Shown in pieces: positions 49,116-57,596 of a stretch of DNA of 64,000 nucleotides. Source of the stretch: Nocardia brasiliensis NBRC 14402 (lineage in GTDB: Bacteria > Actinomycetota > Actinomycetes > Mycobacteriales > Mycobacteriaceae); contig NZ_BAFT02000057.1 of NCBI RefSeq assembly GCF_000308475.2, positions 62,001 through 126,000 of the forward strand, in the 5' to 3' direction. The number at the start of each line of letters is the position of its first letter. Position 1 is the first letter of the stretch. A program made the translations under genes and the position numbers. The notes under the pieces were generated by a model. That model worked only from the letters and a program-made list of their open reading frames with translations, did no database searches and had not been told where the DNA came from.

Positions 49116-50654
49116 TCATGCGGAAGGTGTTGCGGTTTCCTGGTTCTCGGCGGACCGGAGCGTGCCGGTGACCAGTCGGTGCACGACCACGCCGACGGCG
49201 ATCACGATCAGCACGAACAGCGGTGCGGCCCAGCGCATCCACCAGCCGCCGCCGTTCGGCGTATAGACCTCCGCGCGGGGCCAGGCCAGATTCACCGCCA
49301 TCGCGACGCCCCACAGCACAGCGAGCACGTTCAGCGGAATCCCGAAGCGGCCCAGGCTGAACAGCCGCTGCTCGGTGGGTTCGTCGGTGGGCATGCCCCG
49401 GAACCGGCGTACCAGCAGCGGCACCGTGACCAGCAGGTAGGCCAGGTAGAGCGTGACGATGCAGACGCTGGCCAGGGTCGCGAAGATCGCGGCATTGCCG
49501 AGATTCAGCACCAGCAGCGCGATCCCGAGCACACCGATGATCACGGCGGGCAGCACCGGAGTGCCGAACCGTGGGTGGACCGCGGCGACCCGCGCGGCGA
49601 ACGGCAGCTTGCCGTCGCGAGCCATCGAGAACATCAGCCGCGAGCCCGCGGTCTGAATGGCCAACGTGCACACGGTGATCGCCACCGCGACACAGCCGAG
49701 CAGCACCTTGCCCGCCGGGCTGTCCAACTTCGAGGTCAGCACGTAGGCCAGCCCCTCGGTGGCCAGCGAGCCGTCGGACAGGCTCGGCGCGGCCATCAAT
49801 GCCCCGATCAGCAGCAGACCGCCGCCGAACGCGGAAACCGCGAGCGCGGTCAGGATGGTGCGCGGCGCCACCCGGCGCGGATTCTTCGTCTCCTCGGAAA
49901 GCTCACCGGCGGAATCGAAGCCGACCATCACGTACGCGGCCATCAGGCCGGAGACCAGGAAGGCGGCCAGGTACGAGCCGGGGACCGCCTGATCGGTCTC
50001 CAGCACCACGCCGGGCCCGCGCTCGGTGTGGGTGAAGAAGAGCGCGATGATCGCGAGCACACCGATGATCTCGACCGTGACGCCGATCGAGTTGATCCGC
50101 GACATGAGATCGATGCCGAGTACGTTGATCGTGGTGGTACCCACCAGCAGGATGCTGCCGAGCAGCACGGCGTTGGTTGCGCCGGAGGACGAGGTGAGCG
50201 CTGTTTCGGTGCCGATGATCTGGAATCCGCCCCAGATCGTCGGCAGCACCACCTGCAATGCGATGGCGGCCGCGGCGGCGGTCACGATCTGCGCGATGAC
50301 CATCATCCAGCCGGCGAACCACCCGACGAGCTCGCCGCCGAGACGGCGCGACCACTGGTAGATGCAGCCCGAAATGGGGTAGCGCGCAGCGAGTTCGGCG
50401 AAATTCAAGGCGACGAGGAACTGTCCGGCGAAGACCAGCGGCCAGGTCCAGAAGAAGGCGGCGCCGCCGAACGAATAGCCGAAGCCGAAGAACTGGAAGA
50501 TCGTGGTGAGGATGGAGACGAACGAGAAGCCTGCCGCGAACGAGGCGTAGCGGCCCAGCTTGCGATGCAGGACGGGTTGGTAGCCGAACCGGGCGAGGTC
50601 GGCACCGTCGCGGCTGGTGTCGGGCGGCGGCGGGGGAGCGAATGTTGTGGCCAT
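49116..50654 (-). CDS. APC-family amino acid/amine permease
   Basis: 512 residues with about 12 hydrophobic segments, typical of the amino acid-polyamine-organocation superfamily. The first helix carries SFAAGFSFVSILTTIFQFFGFGYSFGG, and the loop GFDSAGELSEETKNPRRVAPRTI after the sixth helix is the family signature. The cytoplasmic N-tail is Pro-rich. The start chosen is ATG 50654 with AAGGA upstream; an upstream TTG (50678) is less likely. First gene of a leftward operon with two DUF1989 genes and a KipA-KipI protein, so it probably imports the compound they degrade (guanidine, urea derivative or an amine). Confidence 0.92.
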   Translation of the reverse strand: MATTFAPPPPPDTSRDGADLARFGYQPVLHRKLGRYASFAAGFSFVSILTTIFQFFGFGYSFGGAAFFWTWPLVFAGQFLVALNFAELAARYPISGCIYQWSRRLGGELVGWFAGWMMVIAQIVTAAAAAIALQVVLPTIWGGFQIIGTETALTSSSGATNAVLLGSILLVGTTTINVLGIDLMSRINSIGVTVEIIGVLAIIALFFTHTERGPGVVLETDQAVPGSYLAAFLVSGLMAAYVMVGFDSAGELSEETKNPRRVAPRTILTALAVSAFGGGLLLIGALMAAPSLSDGSLATEGLAYVLTSKLDSPAGKVLLGCVAVAITVCTLAIQTAGSRLMFSMARDGKLPFAARVAAVHPRFGTPVLPAVIIGVLGIALLVLNLGNAAIFATLASVCIVTLYLAYLLVTVPLLVRRFRGMPTDEPTEQRLFSLGRFGIPLNVLAVLWGVAMAVNLAWPRAEVYTPNGGGWWMRWAAPLFVLIVIAVGVVVHRLVTGTLRSAENQETATPSA

Positions 50655-50681
50655 GAGGGTCCTTCGGCGAGCGGCCAATAC

Positions 50682-50790
50682 CTATCAGATGACAGTTTTG
50701 CGGTGGCGATCGCGTTTCCGGTGACCCGCATGTATCTCTTGCGGCAACCCCCGTAACAACTGCGTTGCCGAGGTTTCTATCGAATGACAG
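50682..50790. promoter_or_regulatory. Two similar sites CTATCAGATGACAG / CTATCGAATGACAG in the divergent promoter region
   Basis: The 14-bp sites at 50682-50695 and 50777-50790 agree at 12 positions, and each is partly palindromic (CTRTCA-type against TGACAG). One lies near the permease start and the other near the TetR start, as expected for operators of the divergent regulator. Confidence 0.55.
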
Positions 50791-50861
50791 GAACCTCTCC
50801 GCTGCCTGTCCCGCGGTGTACCGCGGCGGATCGACCTGTGACGACCTGCCAGAATGGACGT

Positions 50862-51524
50862 GTGGCAAACCTCGGCCCCGGCCGTCCTCGGGTGGAGCAG
50901 CGACGCCGTCGCGGCCAGACGCCGCGCGCCGAGATCCTGGATGCCGCCGGGGAACTCTTCACTACCAATGGCTACGCGAACACCTCCACCCGTGTGGTCG
51001 CCGACGCGGTCGGGATCCGTCAGGCATCGCTGTATCACCACTTCGCCGCCAAGGATGACATCCTCGATGCGCTGCTTGCCGAAACCATAGCTGCCCCATT
51101 GGAACTCGCCGAGCGACTGGGGAACGTGTCGGCCCCGCCGGCGGCCCGCCTGTACGCCCTCGCCTGGTTCGACGTCCGGCAACTCTGCGCGTCCCGCTGG
51201 AATCTCGGTGCGCTGTACCTGCTGCCGGAGCTGCGCACCGCACGGTTCGCCGCGTTCCGATTGCGGCGCGACGAACTACGCGCCCACTACGAGCATCTGG
51301 CCGCCGCGGTGCTGGCGGCGGGTGCGGGCGGCGGCGTCGTCGGCGCGGCGGCGTTGCCGTTCCGGCTGGTGGAGACGGTGATCAATATTCGTTCGGACGA
51401 GGGCAAGGCGCCCGTCGAGGCCGAACGGACGATTCCGGAGGCCGCGCTGCGGGTGCTCGGCTGGCCCGGCGACCTGGTCGCGCTGCGCACGAGCGCGGCG
51501 CAGGTGCTCGAACAGGCGCAGTGA
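50862..51524 (+). CDS. TetR-family transcriptional regulator (probable regulator of the permease/DUF1989 operon)
   Basis: 220 residues from GTG 50862 (VANLGPGRPRVEQRRRRGQTPRAEILDAAGELF); in-frame starts further left would run through the operator-like repeats. Helix-turn-helix: NTSTRVVADAVGIRQASLYHHFAAKDDILDALL. The rest (WFDVRQLCASRWNLGALYLLPELR, PFRLVETVIN) is a divergent ligand domain. Divergent from the permease gene, with two related sites between them, so it probably senses the substrate of that operon. No good ribosome site is visible, hence some start uncertainty. Confidence 0.85.
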   Translation: MANLGPGRPRVEQRRRRGQTPRAEILDAAGELFTTNGYANTSTRVVADAVGIRQASLYHHFAAKDDILDALLAETIAAPLELAERLGNVSAPPAARLYALAWFDVRQLCASRWNLGALYLLPELRTARFAAFRLRRDELRAHYEHLAAAVLAAGAGGGVVGAAALPFRLVETVINIRSDEGKAPVEAERTIPEAALRVLGWPGDLVALRTSAAQVLEQAQ

Positions 51525-51555
51525 AGACTGGCGCAGTGCGGACTGGGGGAGCAGT

Positions 51556-52086
51556 TCAGTGCGCCGGGGGCGCTATCCGCCAGTGCTGCTGCAGCGCGCC
51601 GGCGATCTCCGGCAGGATGGTGATCGGCACCCGCTTGCTGCGCAGCAGGGCGCGAATCTCGTTGACCTGCTCGCGCTTACGCAGGTCGTAGGCGCCCGAC
51701 ACCGGGCCGAGCACCGGCGGGATGGCCAGCAGCACCAATTCGCCGTGGCGCTCCGCGCCATCGGTCAGATCGAGCGCGAGCGACCACCGGGACCGGTCGT
51801 CGAGCGTGAAGCGCCCGGCGACCACCCGATCCCAGTCGATGCTCGACCGCGTCCACGGCGTGCGCCGGTAGATCGCGCGCTCGGTGAGCACGACGGCGTC
51901 CCGGGTGAACAGCGCGACGGCCACCGCGATCCCGGCGACGGCACCGGCAAGCAGCCCGGTGAACACCCGGTTGACGCCGAACAGCGCGACCACCGCCGCG
52001 CACAATCCGGCGGTCACCAGGAGGCTGAGCGCGCTGTAGAGCGCCGCCCGCTGGGCCGGCACCACGCCCGCGCGCACCGTCGTCAT
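51556..52086 (-). CDS. Small membrane protein with PH-like domain
   Basis: 176 residues. Two adjacent hydrophobic segments (about 15-38 and 43-62: YSALSLLVTAGLCAAVVALFG, GLLAGAVAGIAVAVALF) are followed by a soluble region VVLTERAIYRRTPWTRSSIDWDRVVAGRFTLDDR resembling bacterial PH-like (bPH) domains of actinobacterial membrane proteins. Function unknown. Located downstream of the encapsulin gene on the same strand and convergent with the TetR gene. Confidence 0.7.
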   Translation of the reverse strand: MTTVRAGVVPAQRAALYSALSLLVTAGLCAAVVALFGVNRVFTGLLAGAVAGIAVAVALFTRDAVVLTERAIYRRTPWTRSSIDWDRVVAGRFTLDDRSRWSLALDLTDGAERHGELVLLAIPPVLGPVSGAYDLRKREQVNEIRALLRSKRVPITILPEIAGALQQHWRIAPPAH

Positions 52087-52153
52087 CGCTCACCTCACCT
52101 GTATCCGGCTGTGCTGCGGCACACGCTACCGCCCCGCGGCGCCCGGGCGCGGC

Positions 52154-52954
52154 TCAGGATTCGAGCGCGACCGCCGCCTCGGCCGTGTACACCAGGAAGG
52201 TGAGGCTCTGCTGGAAGTACAGCTGCACCGACTCGGCGTCGTGGGACAGATAGCCGATCGAGAGATCCTGTCCGAGCCGCAGGTCGTAGTCGCCGCCGCG
52301 GGTGGTGAGCACGAACGCGCCGTCGATGGCGGGCGCCCAGATGATCTCGCCGTCCGGGATGAGGCGTTCGATGTGGGTGCGGATCGGGTGCCCGTGATCG
52401 GAGGTCTCGCTGACCGCCGTGAACAGGTCCGCGCTCAACAGCACCGAGTACGGCCCGTCGACGCCCGCCAGGCGCAGCGCGCTCAACGCGAGCGCCACCG
52501 ACTCCGGCACCTGGCGCGGATCGCTGGGCAGCGCGATCGCCTGGTTGGTCGAACTGGCCCGGATGCCGGTGATATTCGCGGCCGGGTAGCCCTCGAAGAT
52601 GGCCCGGTCCTCGGCGAAGGCGATCTTCTGCGCGGCGTCCTTCACCGGATCCAGATCGGTGTCCTTGGCGCCGCGTTCCACGTTGTCGAGTTCCTCGCGG
52701 GACAACCGGAACGGCACTTGCAACTCGACCAGCGGCGCGACCACGCGCTGCCGGGCGAGTACGCCGTCGGCGGGCGATGCGATCGAGTTGGTGTGCCCGG
52801 TGCCGACGGCCGCGTAGTCCAGGCCGTGCGGCCCGGACACATCCACGACGCGGCGGCCCGCGATATGCCGTTTGAAGGTGCGCGTCGCCTCTTCCTCGAT
52901 CGCCGACCATGCCTCGTCGGTGATCGGCGCGAGTTCGCGATGGAGGTTGTTCAT
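52154..52954 (-). CDS. enc: Family 1 encapsulin nanocompartment shell protein
   Basis: 266 residues, the usual length of a T=1 encapsulin with the HK97 capsid fold. The start MNNLHRELAPITDEAWSAIEEEATRTFKRHIAGRRVVDVSGPHG is the conserved lumen-facing N-arm that binds cargo peptides. Later segments (PFRLSREELDNVERGAKDTDL, AFAEDRAIFEGY, GRDYDLRLGQDLSIGY-like, AVALES end) are also typical. Its ATG overlaps the stop of the upstream DyP peroxidase gene (ATGA), giving coupled synthesis of shell and cargo. It self-assembles in the cytosol and encloses the peroxidase. Confidence 0.96.
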   Translation of the reverse strand: MNNLHRELAPITDEAWSAIEEEATRTFKRHIAGRRVVDVSGPHGLDYAAVGTGHTNSIASPADGVLARQRVVAPLVELQVPFRLSREELDNVERGAKDTDLDPVKDAAQKIAFAEDRAIFEGYPAANITGIRASSTNQAIALPSDPRQVPESVALALSALRLAGVDGPYSVLLSADLFTAVSETSDHGHPIRTHIERLIPDGEIIWAPAIDGAFVLTTRGGDYDLRLGQDLSIGYLSHDAESVQLYFQQSLTFLVYTAEAAVALES

Positions 52955-53970
52955 GACTGCCTGCTCCTTTTCAACGTGCCGATACCGAGTGAGCCAGCGC
53001 CGATGTCGTTGGGCTGCACGTCTTCTGCTGCTGCGGTGTCGTCCGGCGGTGGGGGAAGTTCTTCGAGGAAATCGACGGTCGGCGCGAAGAACGAGGTGCC
53101 GGTGACCGCGATGGAGAAGTCGAGGATGCGGTCGTATGCCGCCTCTTCGGTGCCGACGAACATCCGCGTCAGCATCAGCTCGGTGACGCTGGGCGTGGCC
53201 GCGTACGCGATGTAGTAGGTGCCGAATTCGCCGTCCTTGACGCTGCCGAACGGCATGTTGGCGCGCAGGATCTCACGCTCGGTGCCGTCGGCGTCCACGA
53301 TGGTGTTCACCGCGACGTGCGAGTCCGCCGGCTTGTCCGCGTCGGAGAGCTCGAAATCGTCCAGCTTGGTACGGCCGATGATCTTTTCCTGCTGCTCGAC
53401 CGTCAGCGCTCGCCAGTCCGCCAGCGGGTGCAGGTACTTCTGCACGATGACGTAACTGCCGCCGCGGAATTCGGGGTCCTCGTCGCCGACCAGCGCGGCC
53501 GCGTAGGCCGACTGACCCTCGGGGTTCTCCGTGCCGTCCACGAACCCGAGCAAGTCGCGCTGTTCGAAGTAGCGGAAGCCGATGGTCTCGTCCACGATGG
53601 TGGCCGCGCCCGCCAGCCGATCGCCGATGGTCATGGCGAGTTCGAAGCAGGCGTCCTGATTCTGGGCCCGGATGTGGAACAGCAGGTCGCCCGGCGTCGC
53701 GGGGGCACGGTGCTGTGCGCCGACGAAGCCGGGGAACTCGTGCAGTTCGGCGGGCTTGGGTCCGGCGAAGAGCCGATCCCAGGCGGCGGCGCCGATCGCG
53801 GTGACGCAGCTGAGGCCGGCGCCGGGAATGCGGAAGCCGACCGAGCGGCGCAGTCCGGCGATATCGGCGAGCGTGTCCCGCACGACCGCCTCGCCACCCT
53901 CGTCGATGGTGGCCACGAGGAAGATCGCGGCCGGTGTGAGCGGTTCAAGAATCGACTGCGGCTCGCTCAT
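52951..53970 (-). CDS. dyp: DyP-type haem peroxidase, encapsulin cargo
   Basis: 339 residues from ATG 53970; a TTG two codons upstream is an alternative. The DyP signature GFVDGTENPEG holds the distal catalytic Asp, and the proximal haem His lies in the ADSHVAVN region. Other DyP features are YVIVQKYLH and FGTYYIAYA. After the fold a Pro-rich linker (LEELPPPPDD) leads to a C-terminal GSLGIGTLKR, matching the known encapsulin cargo-loading peptide (consensus SLGIGSLKR). It oxidises dyes or phenolic substrates with hydrogen peroxide and probably protects against oxidative stress inside the encapsulin shell. Confidence 0.96.
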   Translation of the reverse strand: MSEPQSILEPLTPAAIFLVATIDEGGEAVVRDTLADIAGLRRSVGFRIPGAGLSCVTAIGAAAWDRLFAGPKPAELHEFPGFVGAQHRAPATPGDLLFHIRAQNQDACFELAMTIGDRLAGAATIVDETIGFRYFEQRDLLGFVDGTENPEGQSAYAAALVGDEDPEFRGGSYVIVQKYLHPLADWRALTVEQQEKIIGRTKLDDFELSDADKPADSHVAVNTIVDADGTEREILRANMPFGSVKDGEFGTYYIAYAATPSVTELMLTRMFVGTEEAAYDRILDFSIAVTGTSFFAPTVDFLEELPPPPDDTAAAEDVQPNDIGAGSLGIGTLKRSRQS

Positions 53971-54030
53971 AGCCAAGAGCCTAATGCCCGTACCAAGATC
54001 ACCGAGCAGGCGGCACGGGCTCCCCGGCTA

Positions 54031-54357
54031 CTACTTGGCGACCGTCAGCAGGAAGGCCACGTCGTCGACGGCTTTGACGCTGTGCCTGGCCTTGGGCACC
54101 ACCAGCAGGTCGCCGGTCGAGCCCTTCCACTCGTTGGCGCCGCTGATCAGGGTGAGCGTGCCGCTGAGCACGAGCAGGGTGGCCTCGCCCGCGTTGTCGT
54201 GCTCGGCCAGACTCTGGCCGGCACTGAGGCCGACCACGGTCTGGCGCAGGGTGTTCGCGTGACCGCCGTAGATCGTCTGCGAACTGCGTCCGCTCGTGGC
54301 GGTGCTGGCCAACTTGAGTTGTTGCCGAGCAACCGCAGTCAGCGATTTCTTGTCCAT
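54031..54357 (-). CDS. Small cupin-domain protein
   Basis: 108 residues, a single cupin barrel: AGQSLAEHDNAGEATLLVLSGTLTLI (motif 1, His and Glu positions partly kept) and GDLLVVPKARHSVKAVDDVAFLLTV (motif 2 with His). AAAGG lies 7 nt before the ATG. Proteins of this type are often small-ligand binders or stress-associated; function unknown. It sits 60 nt upstream of the DyP gene on the same strand and may be co-transcribed with the encapsulin pair. Confidence 0.85.
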   Translation of the reverse strand: MDKKSLTAVARQQLKLASTATSGRSSQTIYGGHANTLRQTVVGLSAGQSLAEHDNAGEATLLVLSGTLTLISGANEWKGSTGDLLVVPKARHSVKAVDDVAFLLTVAK

Positions 54358-54555
54358 GGACCGCCTTTCGCAATGACAGCAGCCGGTGCGAGGGCTGGTC
54401 GCATCGGCTCGGGGACTCGGGCGGACTGGGCCCGGGCGCCACTTACCCTGGAGTATGCCCGACCGCGCAGCCTCTCGTGTCCGGTTTGCAGGGTGGCGGC
54501 GTTCTGTGATCGAACGGTGTCGTGCGCGGCGCGACGATCGGTGACTCGACCGCGA

Positions 54556-55092
54556 TCAGTCGGCAGACCTGCGGATATAACGGCGGATTCGATAGTTCAC
54601 CCCGGAGGTCGAGGTCTGCCACGGCGACGTGTCCGCGTCCTTCCACTCGGGGCCGATGGCGGGCGCGTAGGCATCGCCGACGACCTCGGTGTCCACCTCG
54701 GTGACGAGCAGGTCGGTCGCGAAAGCCAGGGCGGCGCGGTAGATCTCACCGCCGCCGGCGATCCACACGGTGTCCTGGCCGCTCAGCGCCAGCGCCTCGG
54801 GCACCGAGCCCGCGCGTTCCGCGCCCGCGGCGGCCCAGTCGGGCTGTCGGGTCACCACGATATTGCGGCGACCCACCAGCGGCCGGAATCGAGGTGGCAG
54901 CGAATCCCAGGTCCGCCTGCCCATGATCACCGGGTGACCCATGGTGACGGCCTTGAAGTTCGCCATGTCCTCGGGCACCCGCCAGGGAATGGCGTTGTCG
55001 GCGCCGATGACGCCGTCGGGCGTCTGCGCCCAGATCAAGCCGATCGTGCGGGCGCCACTGCCGTGCTGCCGGATACGGGCGTGGTCGTTCAC
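54556..55092 (-). CDS. folA: Dihydrofolate reductase
   Basis: 178 residues from GTG 55092, which overlaps the thyA stop by 4 nt (GTGA). It reduces dihydrofolate to tetrahydrofolate with NADPH. Motifs: IGLIWAQTPDGVIGADNAIPWRVPEDMANFKAVTMG (substrate-binding Trp and Asp region), VIMGRRTWDSLP, GRRNIVVTRQ and the NADPH loop IAGGGEIYRAAL. About 15 extra N-terminal residues precede the conserved start, so a shorter product is possible. Translational coupling to thyA matches their linked reactions: thymidylate synthase makes the dihydrofolate this enzyme recycles. Confidence 0.95.
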   Translation of the reverse strand: MNDHARIRQHGSGARTIGLIWAQTPDGVIGADNAIPWRVPEDMANFKAVTMGHPVIMGRRTWDSLPPRFRPLVGRRNIVVTRQPDWAAAGAERAGSVPEALALSGQDTVWIAGGGEIYRAALAFATDLLVTEVDTEVVGDAYAPAIGPEWKDADTSPWQTSTSGVNYRIRRYIRRSAD

Positions 55093-55892
55093 ACCGCGAC
55101 CGGTGCCTTGATCGCCGGATGATGCTGGTAGCCGACCACTTCCACGTCCTCGTAGACGTAGTCGAACAGCGTCGGCGCGGGACGCAGGCGCAGCGTCGGG
55201 AAGGGGTACGGATCCCGGGACAGCTGCTCGCCGACCTGGTCGAGGTGGTTGTCGTAGATATGGCAGTCGCCACCGGTCCAGATGAAATCGCCGGGTTCGA
55301 GTTCGGTCTGCTGCGCCACCATGTGGGTGAGCAGCGCGTAGCTGGCGATATTGAACGGCACGCCGAGGAAGAGGTCGGCGCTGCGCTGATACAGCTGGCA
55401 GGACAGCCGCCCGTCGGCCACGTAGAACTGGAAGAAGGCGTGGCATGGGGCCAGCGCCATCTTGTGCAATTCAGCGACGTTCCAAGCCGATACCAGCATG
55501 CGCCGCGAGTCCGGGTTGGTGCGCAGCGTCTGCAGGACCTCGGCGATCTGATCGATGTGGGTGCCGTCCGGCGTCGGCCAGGACCGCCACTGGACGCCGT
55601 AGACCGGGCCCAGTTCGCCGTCGGCATCGGCCCATTCGTCCCAGATCGAGACGCCGTGCTCCTGCAACCAGGTCGCGTTGGAATCGCCGCGCAGAAACCA
55701 CAGCAACTCGTAGACGATCGATTTCAGATGCACCTTTTTGGTGGTGATCAGCGGGAAGCCCTTGGACAGGTCATAGCGCAGCTGGTGACCGAAGACGCTG
55801 CGCGTGCCGGTGCCGGTGCGGTCCGCCTTGTTCGTGCCGGATGCGAGTACCAGTCGGAGCAGGTCCTCGTACTGGGTATCGGTCGTCGCCAC
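55089..55892 (-). CDS. thyA: Thymidylate synthase
   Basis: 267 residues from GTG 55892 (VATTDTQYEDLLRLVLASGT), agreeing with the usual ThyA length; longer frames run into cobF. It methylates dUMP to dTMP with methylene-tetrahydrofolate. Motifs: RTGTGTRSVFGHQLRYDL (phosphate-binding Arg), LLWFLRGDSNATWLQEHGVSIWDEWA, the active-site LAPCHAFFQFYV, CQLYQRSADLFLGVPFNIASYALLTHM, HIYDNHLDQV and the C-terminal IKAPVAV. Forms an overlapping pair with folA. Confidence 0.97.
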   Translation of the reverse strand: MATTDTQYEDLLRLVLASGTNKADRTGTGTRSVFGHQLRYDLSKGFPLITTKKVHLKSIVYELLWFLRGDSNATWLQEHGVSIWDEWADADGELGPVYGVQWRSWPTPDGTHIDQIAEVLQTLRTNPDSRRMLVSAWNVAELHKMALAPCHAFFQFYVADGRLSCQLYQRSADLFLGVPFNIASYALLTHMVAQQTELEPGDFIWTGGDCHIYDNHLDQVGEQLSRDPYPFPTLRLRPAPTLFDYVYEDVEVVGYQHHPAIKAPVAV

Positions 55893-55935
55893 GCCTGCCA
55901 ACTCTAGCCTTCGTGGCGTTTGGCAAGCTCGGCGC

Positions 55936-56673
55936 ATGCACAAGCTCTCGGTCATCGGCATCGGCGCGGGCGACCCCGACCAGGTGACCATGCAGGCCGT
56001 CAAGGCGCTGCGCCAGGTCGACGTGTTCTTCGTGATCGGCAAGGGCGCCGAGAAACAGGAGCTGGTCGACGTGCGGACCGCGATCCTGGCCGAGCACGTC
56101 GAGCGGCCGTATCGGATCGTGGAGATCGCCGATCCGCCGCGAGACCGCGCGCCGGCCGACTATCAGGGTGTCGTCGAGGACTGGCACGAGCGCCGGGCCG
56201 CGCTGCTGGAGGCGGCTTTCGCGGCGGCCGAGGGCGTCGGCGGCATGCTGGTGTGGGGCGATCCGTCCCTGTACGACAGCACGCTGCGGATGATCGAGCG
56301 GGTGCTCGCCCGCGGCGCCGTGCGGTTCGACTACGAAGTGATCCCGGGCGTCACCAGCGTGCAGGCGCTGGCCGCGCGGCATCGGATGGTGCTGCATCGG
56401 ATCGGCGAGCCGGTGCACATCACGACGGGCCGGCGGCTGCGGGCGGAAGGGCTCGCCGATTCGGCGGTGGTGATGCTGGACGGCGAGTGCACGTTCACCG
56501 AGGTGCCGGGGAACGACGTGCACATCTGGTGGGGCGCCTATCTCGGCATGCCGGACGAGACCTTGATCGCGGGCCCGCTGCGCGAGGTCGAACAGCAGAT
56601 CGTCGAGCGCCGGAGCCGCTTGCGTGCCGAAAAGGGCTGGATCATGGACGTCTACCTGCTGCGTCGCGGCTGA
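55936..56673 (+). CDS. cobF: Precorrin-6A synthase (deacetylating)
   Basis: 245 residues, a tetrapyrrole (SAM-dependent) methylase fold: GIGAGDPDQVTMQAVKALRQVDVFFVIGKG at the N-terminus, GMLVWGDPSLYDSTLRMIERV and YEVIPGVTSVQALAARHRMVL. In aerobic cobalamin synthesis CobF methylates C1 of precorrin-5 with loss of acetate. The C-terminal half (HITTGRRLRAEGL, VVMLDGECTF, WWGAYLGMPDETLIAGPL) matches CobF rather than other corrin methylases. The start ATG 55936 lies just outside the divergent thyA gene. No other cob genes lie in the window. Confidence 0.94.
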   Translation: MHKLSVIGIGAGDPDQVTMQAVKALRQVDVFFVIGKGAEKQELVDVRTAILAEHVERPYRIVEIADPPRDRAPADYQGVVEDWHERRAALLEAAFAAAEGVGGMLVWGDPSLYDSTLRMIERVLARGAVRFDYEVIPGVTSVQALAARHRMVLHRIGEPVHITTGRRLRAEGLADSAVVMLDGECTFTEVPGNDVHIWWGAYLGMPDETLIAGPLREVEQQIVERRSRLRAEKGWIMDVYLLRRG

Positions 56674-56726
56674 ACTGCGGGCCGGACCGGCCTGCCGATG
56701 TCGGTGGTCGCCGGTAGCCTGGGCAT

Positions 56727-57596
56727 GTGCCCGAACTACCTGAAGTGGAGGCGTTGGCGCAGTTCCTGCGGGAACATGCGGTCGGCGCCGTGGTGGGGCG
56801 TGTGGATGTCGCGGCGTTGAGCGCCGTGAAGACCTTCGATCCGCCGGTGACCGCGCTGTCCGGCCGGGACGTGACGGGCGCGGGCCGCTGGGGCAAATTC
56901 CTCGGCATGGACTGCGGCGGGCTGTGGCTGATCACGCATCTGTCCCGTGGTGGCTGGTTGCGCTGGATCGACGAACCCAGCCAGACGCCGCCGAAGCCGG
57001 GCGGCAAGAGTCCGCTGGCGTTGCGCGTGCACTTCTTCACCCCCGAGGGCGCGACGCCCGCGATCGATCTGACCGAGGCCGGCACCAAGAAGCGGCTCGC
57101 GGTGTACATCGTCGAGGACCCGAAGCTGGTCCCCGGCATCGCCCGGCTCGGGCCCGACGCGCTCGCCGTGACCGAGGAGGAATTCGCCGAGATCCTGCGC
57201 GGCACCTCGCAGCGGATCAAGACCGCGATCGTCGACCAGACCCTGCTGGCGGGCATCGGCAACGCCTACTCCGACGAAATACTGCACACCGCACGGATAT
57301 CGCCGTTCGCCAACACCAAAACCCTTGCAGCGGAAAAGGTCTCCGAATTGTACGCGGCGATGCGGGCGGTGCTGTCCGATGCCGTGCAACGGTCGGTCGG
57401 TCAGGACGCCGCCCGGCTCAAGGGCGAGAAACGCTCCGGCATGCAGGTGCACGCCCGGACCGGGCTGCCCTGCCCGGTCTGCGGCGACACCGTCCGCGAG
57501 GTCTCCTACGCGGAGCGTTCCTTCCAGTACTGCCCGACCTGTCAGACCGGCGGCAAGATCTTGGCCGACCGCCGGATGTCGCGCCTGCTCAAGTAG
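56727..57596 (+). CDS. Fpg/Nei-family DNA glycosylase/AP lyase
   Basis: 289 residues with a GTG start. The N-terminal PELPEVEALAQFL supplies the catalytic Pro2 and Glu; helix-two-turn-helix LAGIGNAYSDEILHTARISP and the C-terminal zinc finger CPVC...CPTCQTGGKILADRRMSRLLK are intact. It removes oxidised bases and nicks the strand by beta-elimination in base excision repair. The sequence after MPEL (AVGAVVGRVDVAALSAVKTFDPPV) is that of an actinobacterial paralogue rather than standard MutM, so substrate range is uncertain. The last 8 nt overlap the convergent esterase gene. Confidence 0.93.
   Translation: MPELPEVEALAQFLREHAVGAVVGRVDVAALSAVKTFDPPVTALSGRDVTGAGRWGKFLGMDCGGLWLITHLSRGGWLRWIDEPSQTPPKPGGKSPLALRVHFFTPEGATPAIDLTEAGTKKRLAVYIVEDPKLVPGIARLGPDALAVTEEEFAEILRGTSQRIKTAIVDQTLLAGIGNAYSDEILHTARISPFANTKTLAAEKVSELYAAMRAVLSDAVQRSVGQDAARLKGEKRSGMQVHARTGLPCPVCGDTVREVSYAERSFQYCPTCQTGGKILADRRMSRLLK

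Noticed and set aside
48286..49671. Longer start for the second DUF1989 gene, reaching 49671
   Set aside because: The extension overlaps the first DUF1989 gene and part of the permease in another frame and has no family similarity; ATG 48285 with a 4-nt overlap is the natural start.
50655..50861. Possible guanidine-I (ykkC) riboswitch before the permease operon
   Set aside because: I could not find the conserved ykkC core or pairing pattern on the minus strand; only protein-operator-like repeats are visible.
55093..55446. Extended start for folA at 55446
   Set aside because: The extension lies within thyA in another frame and shows no DHFR similarity; GTG 55092 overlapping the thyA stop is preferred.
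55893..56042. Extended start for thyA at 56042
   Set aside because: It would overlap the cobF coding region and add 50 residues not found in ThyA; the GTG at 55892 gives the family length.
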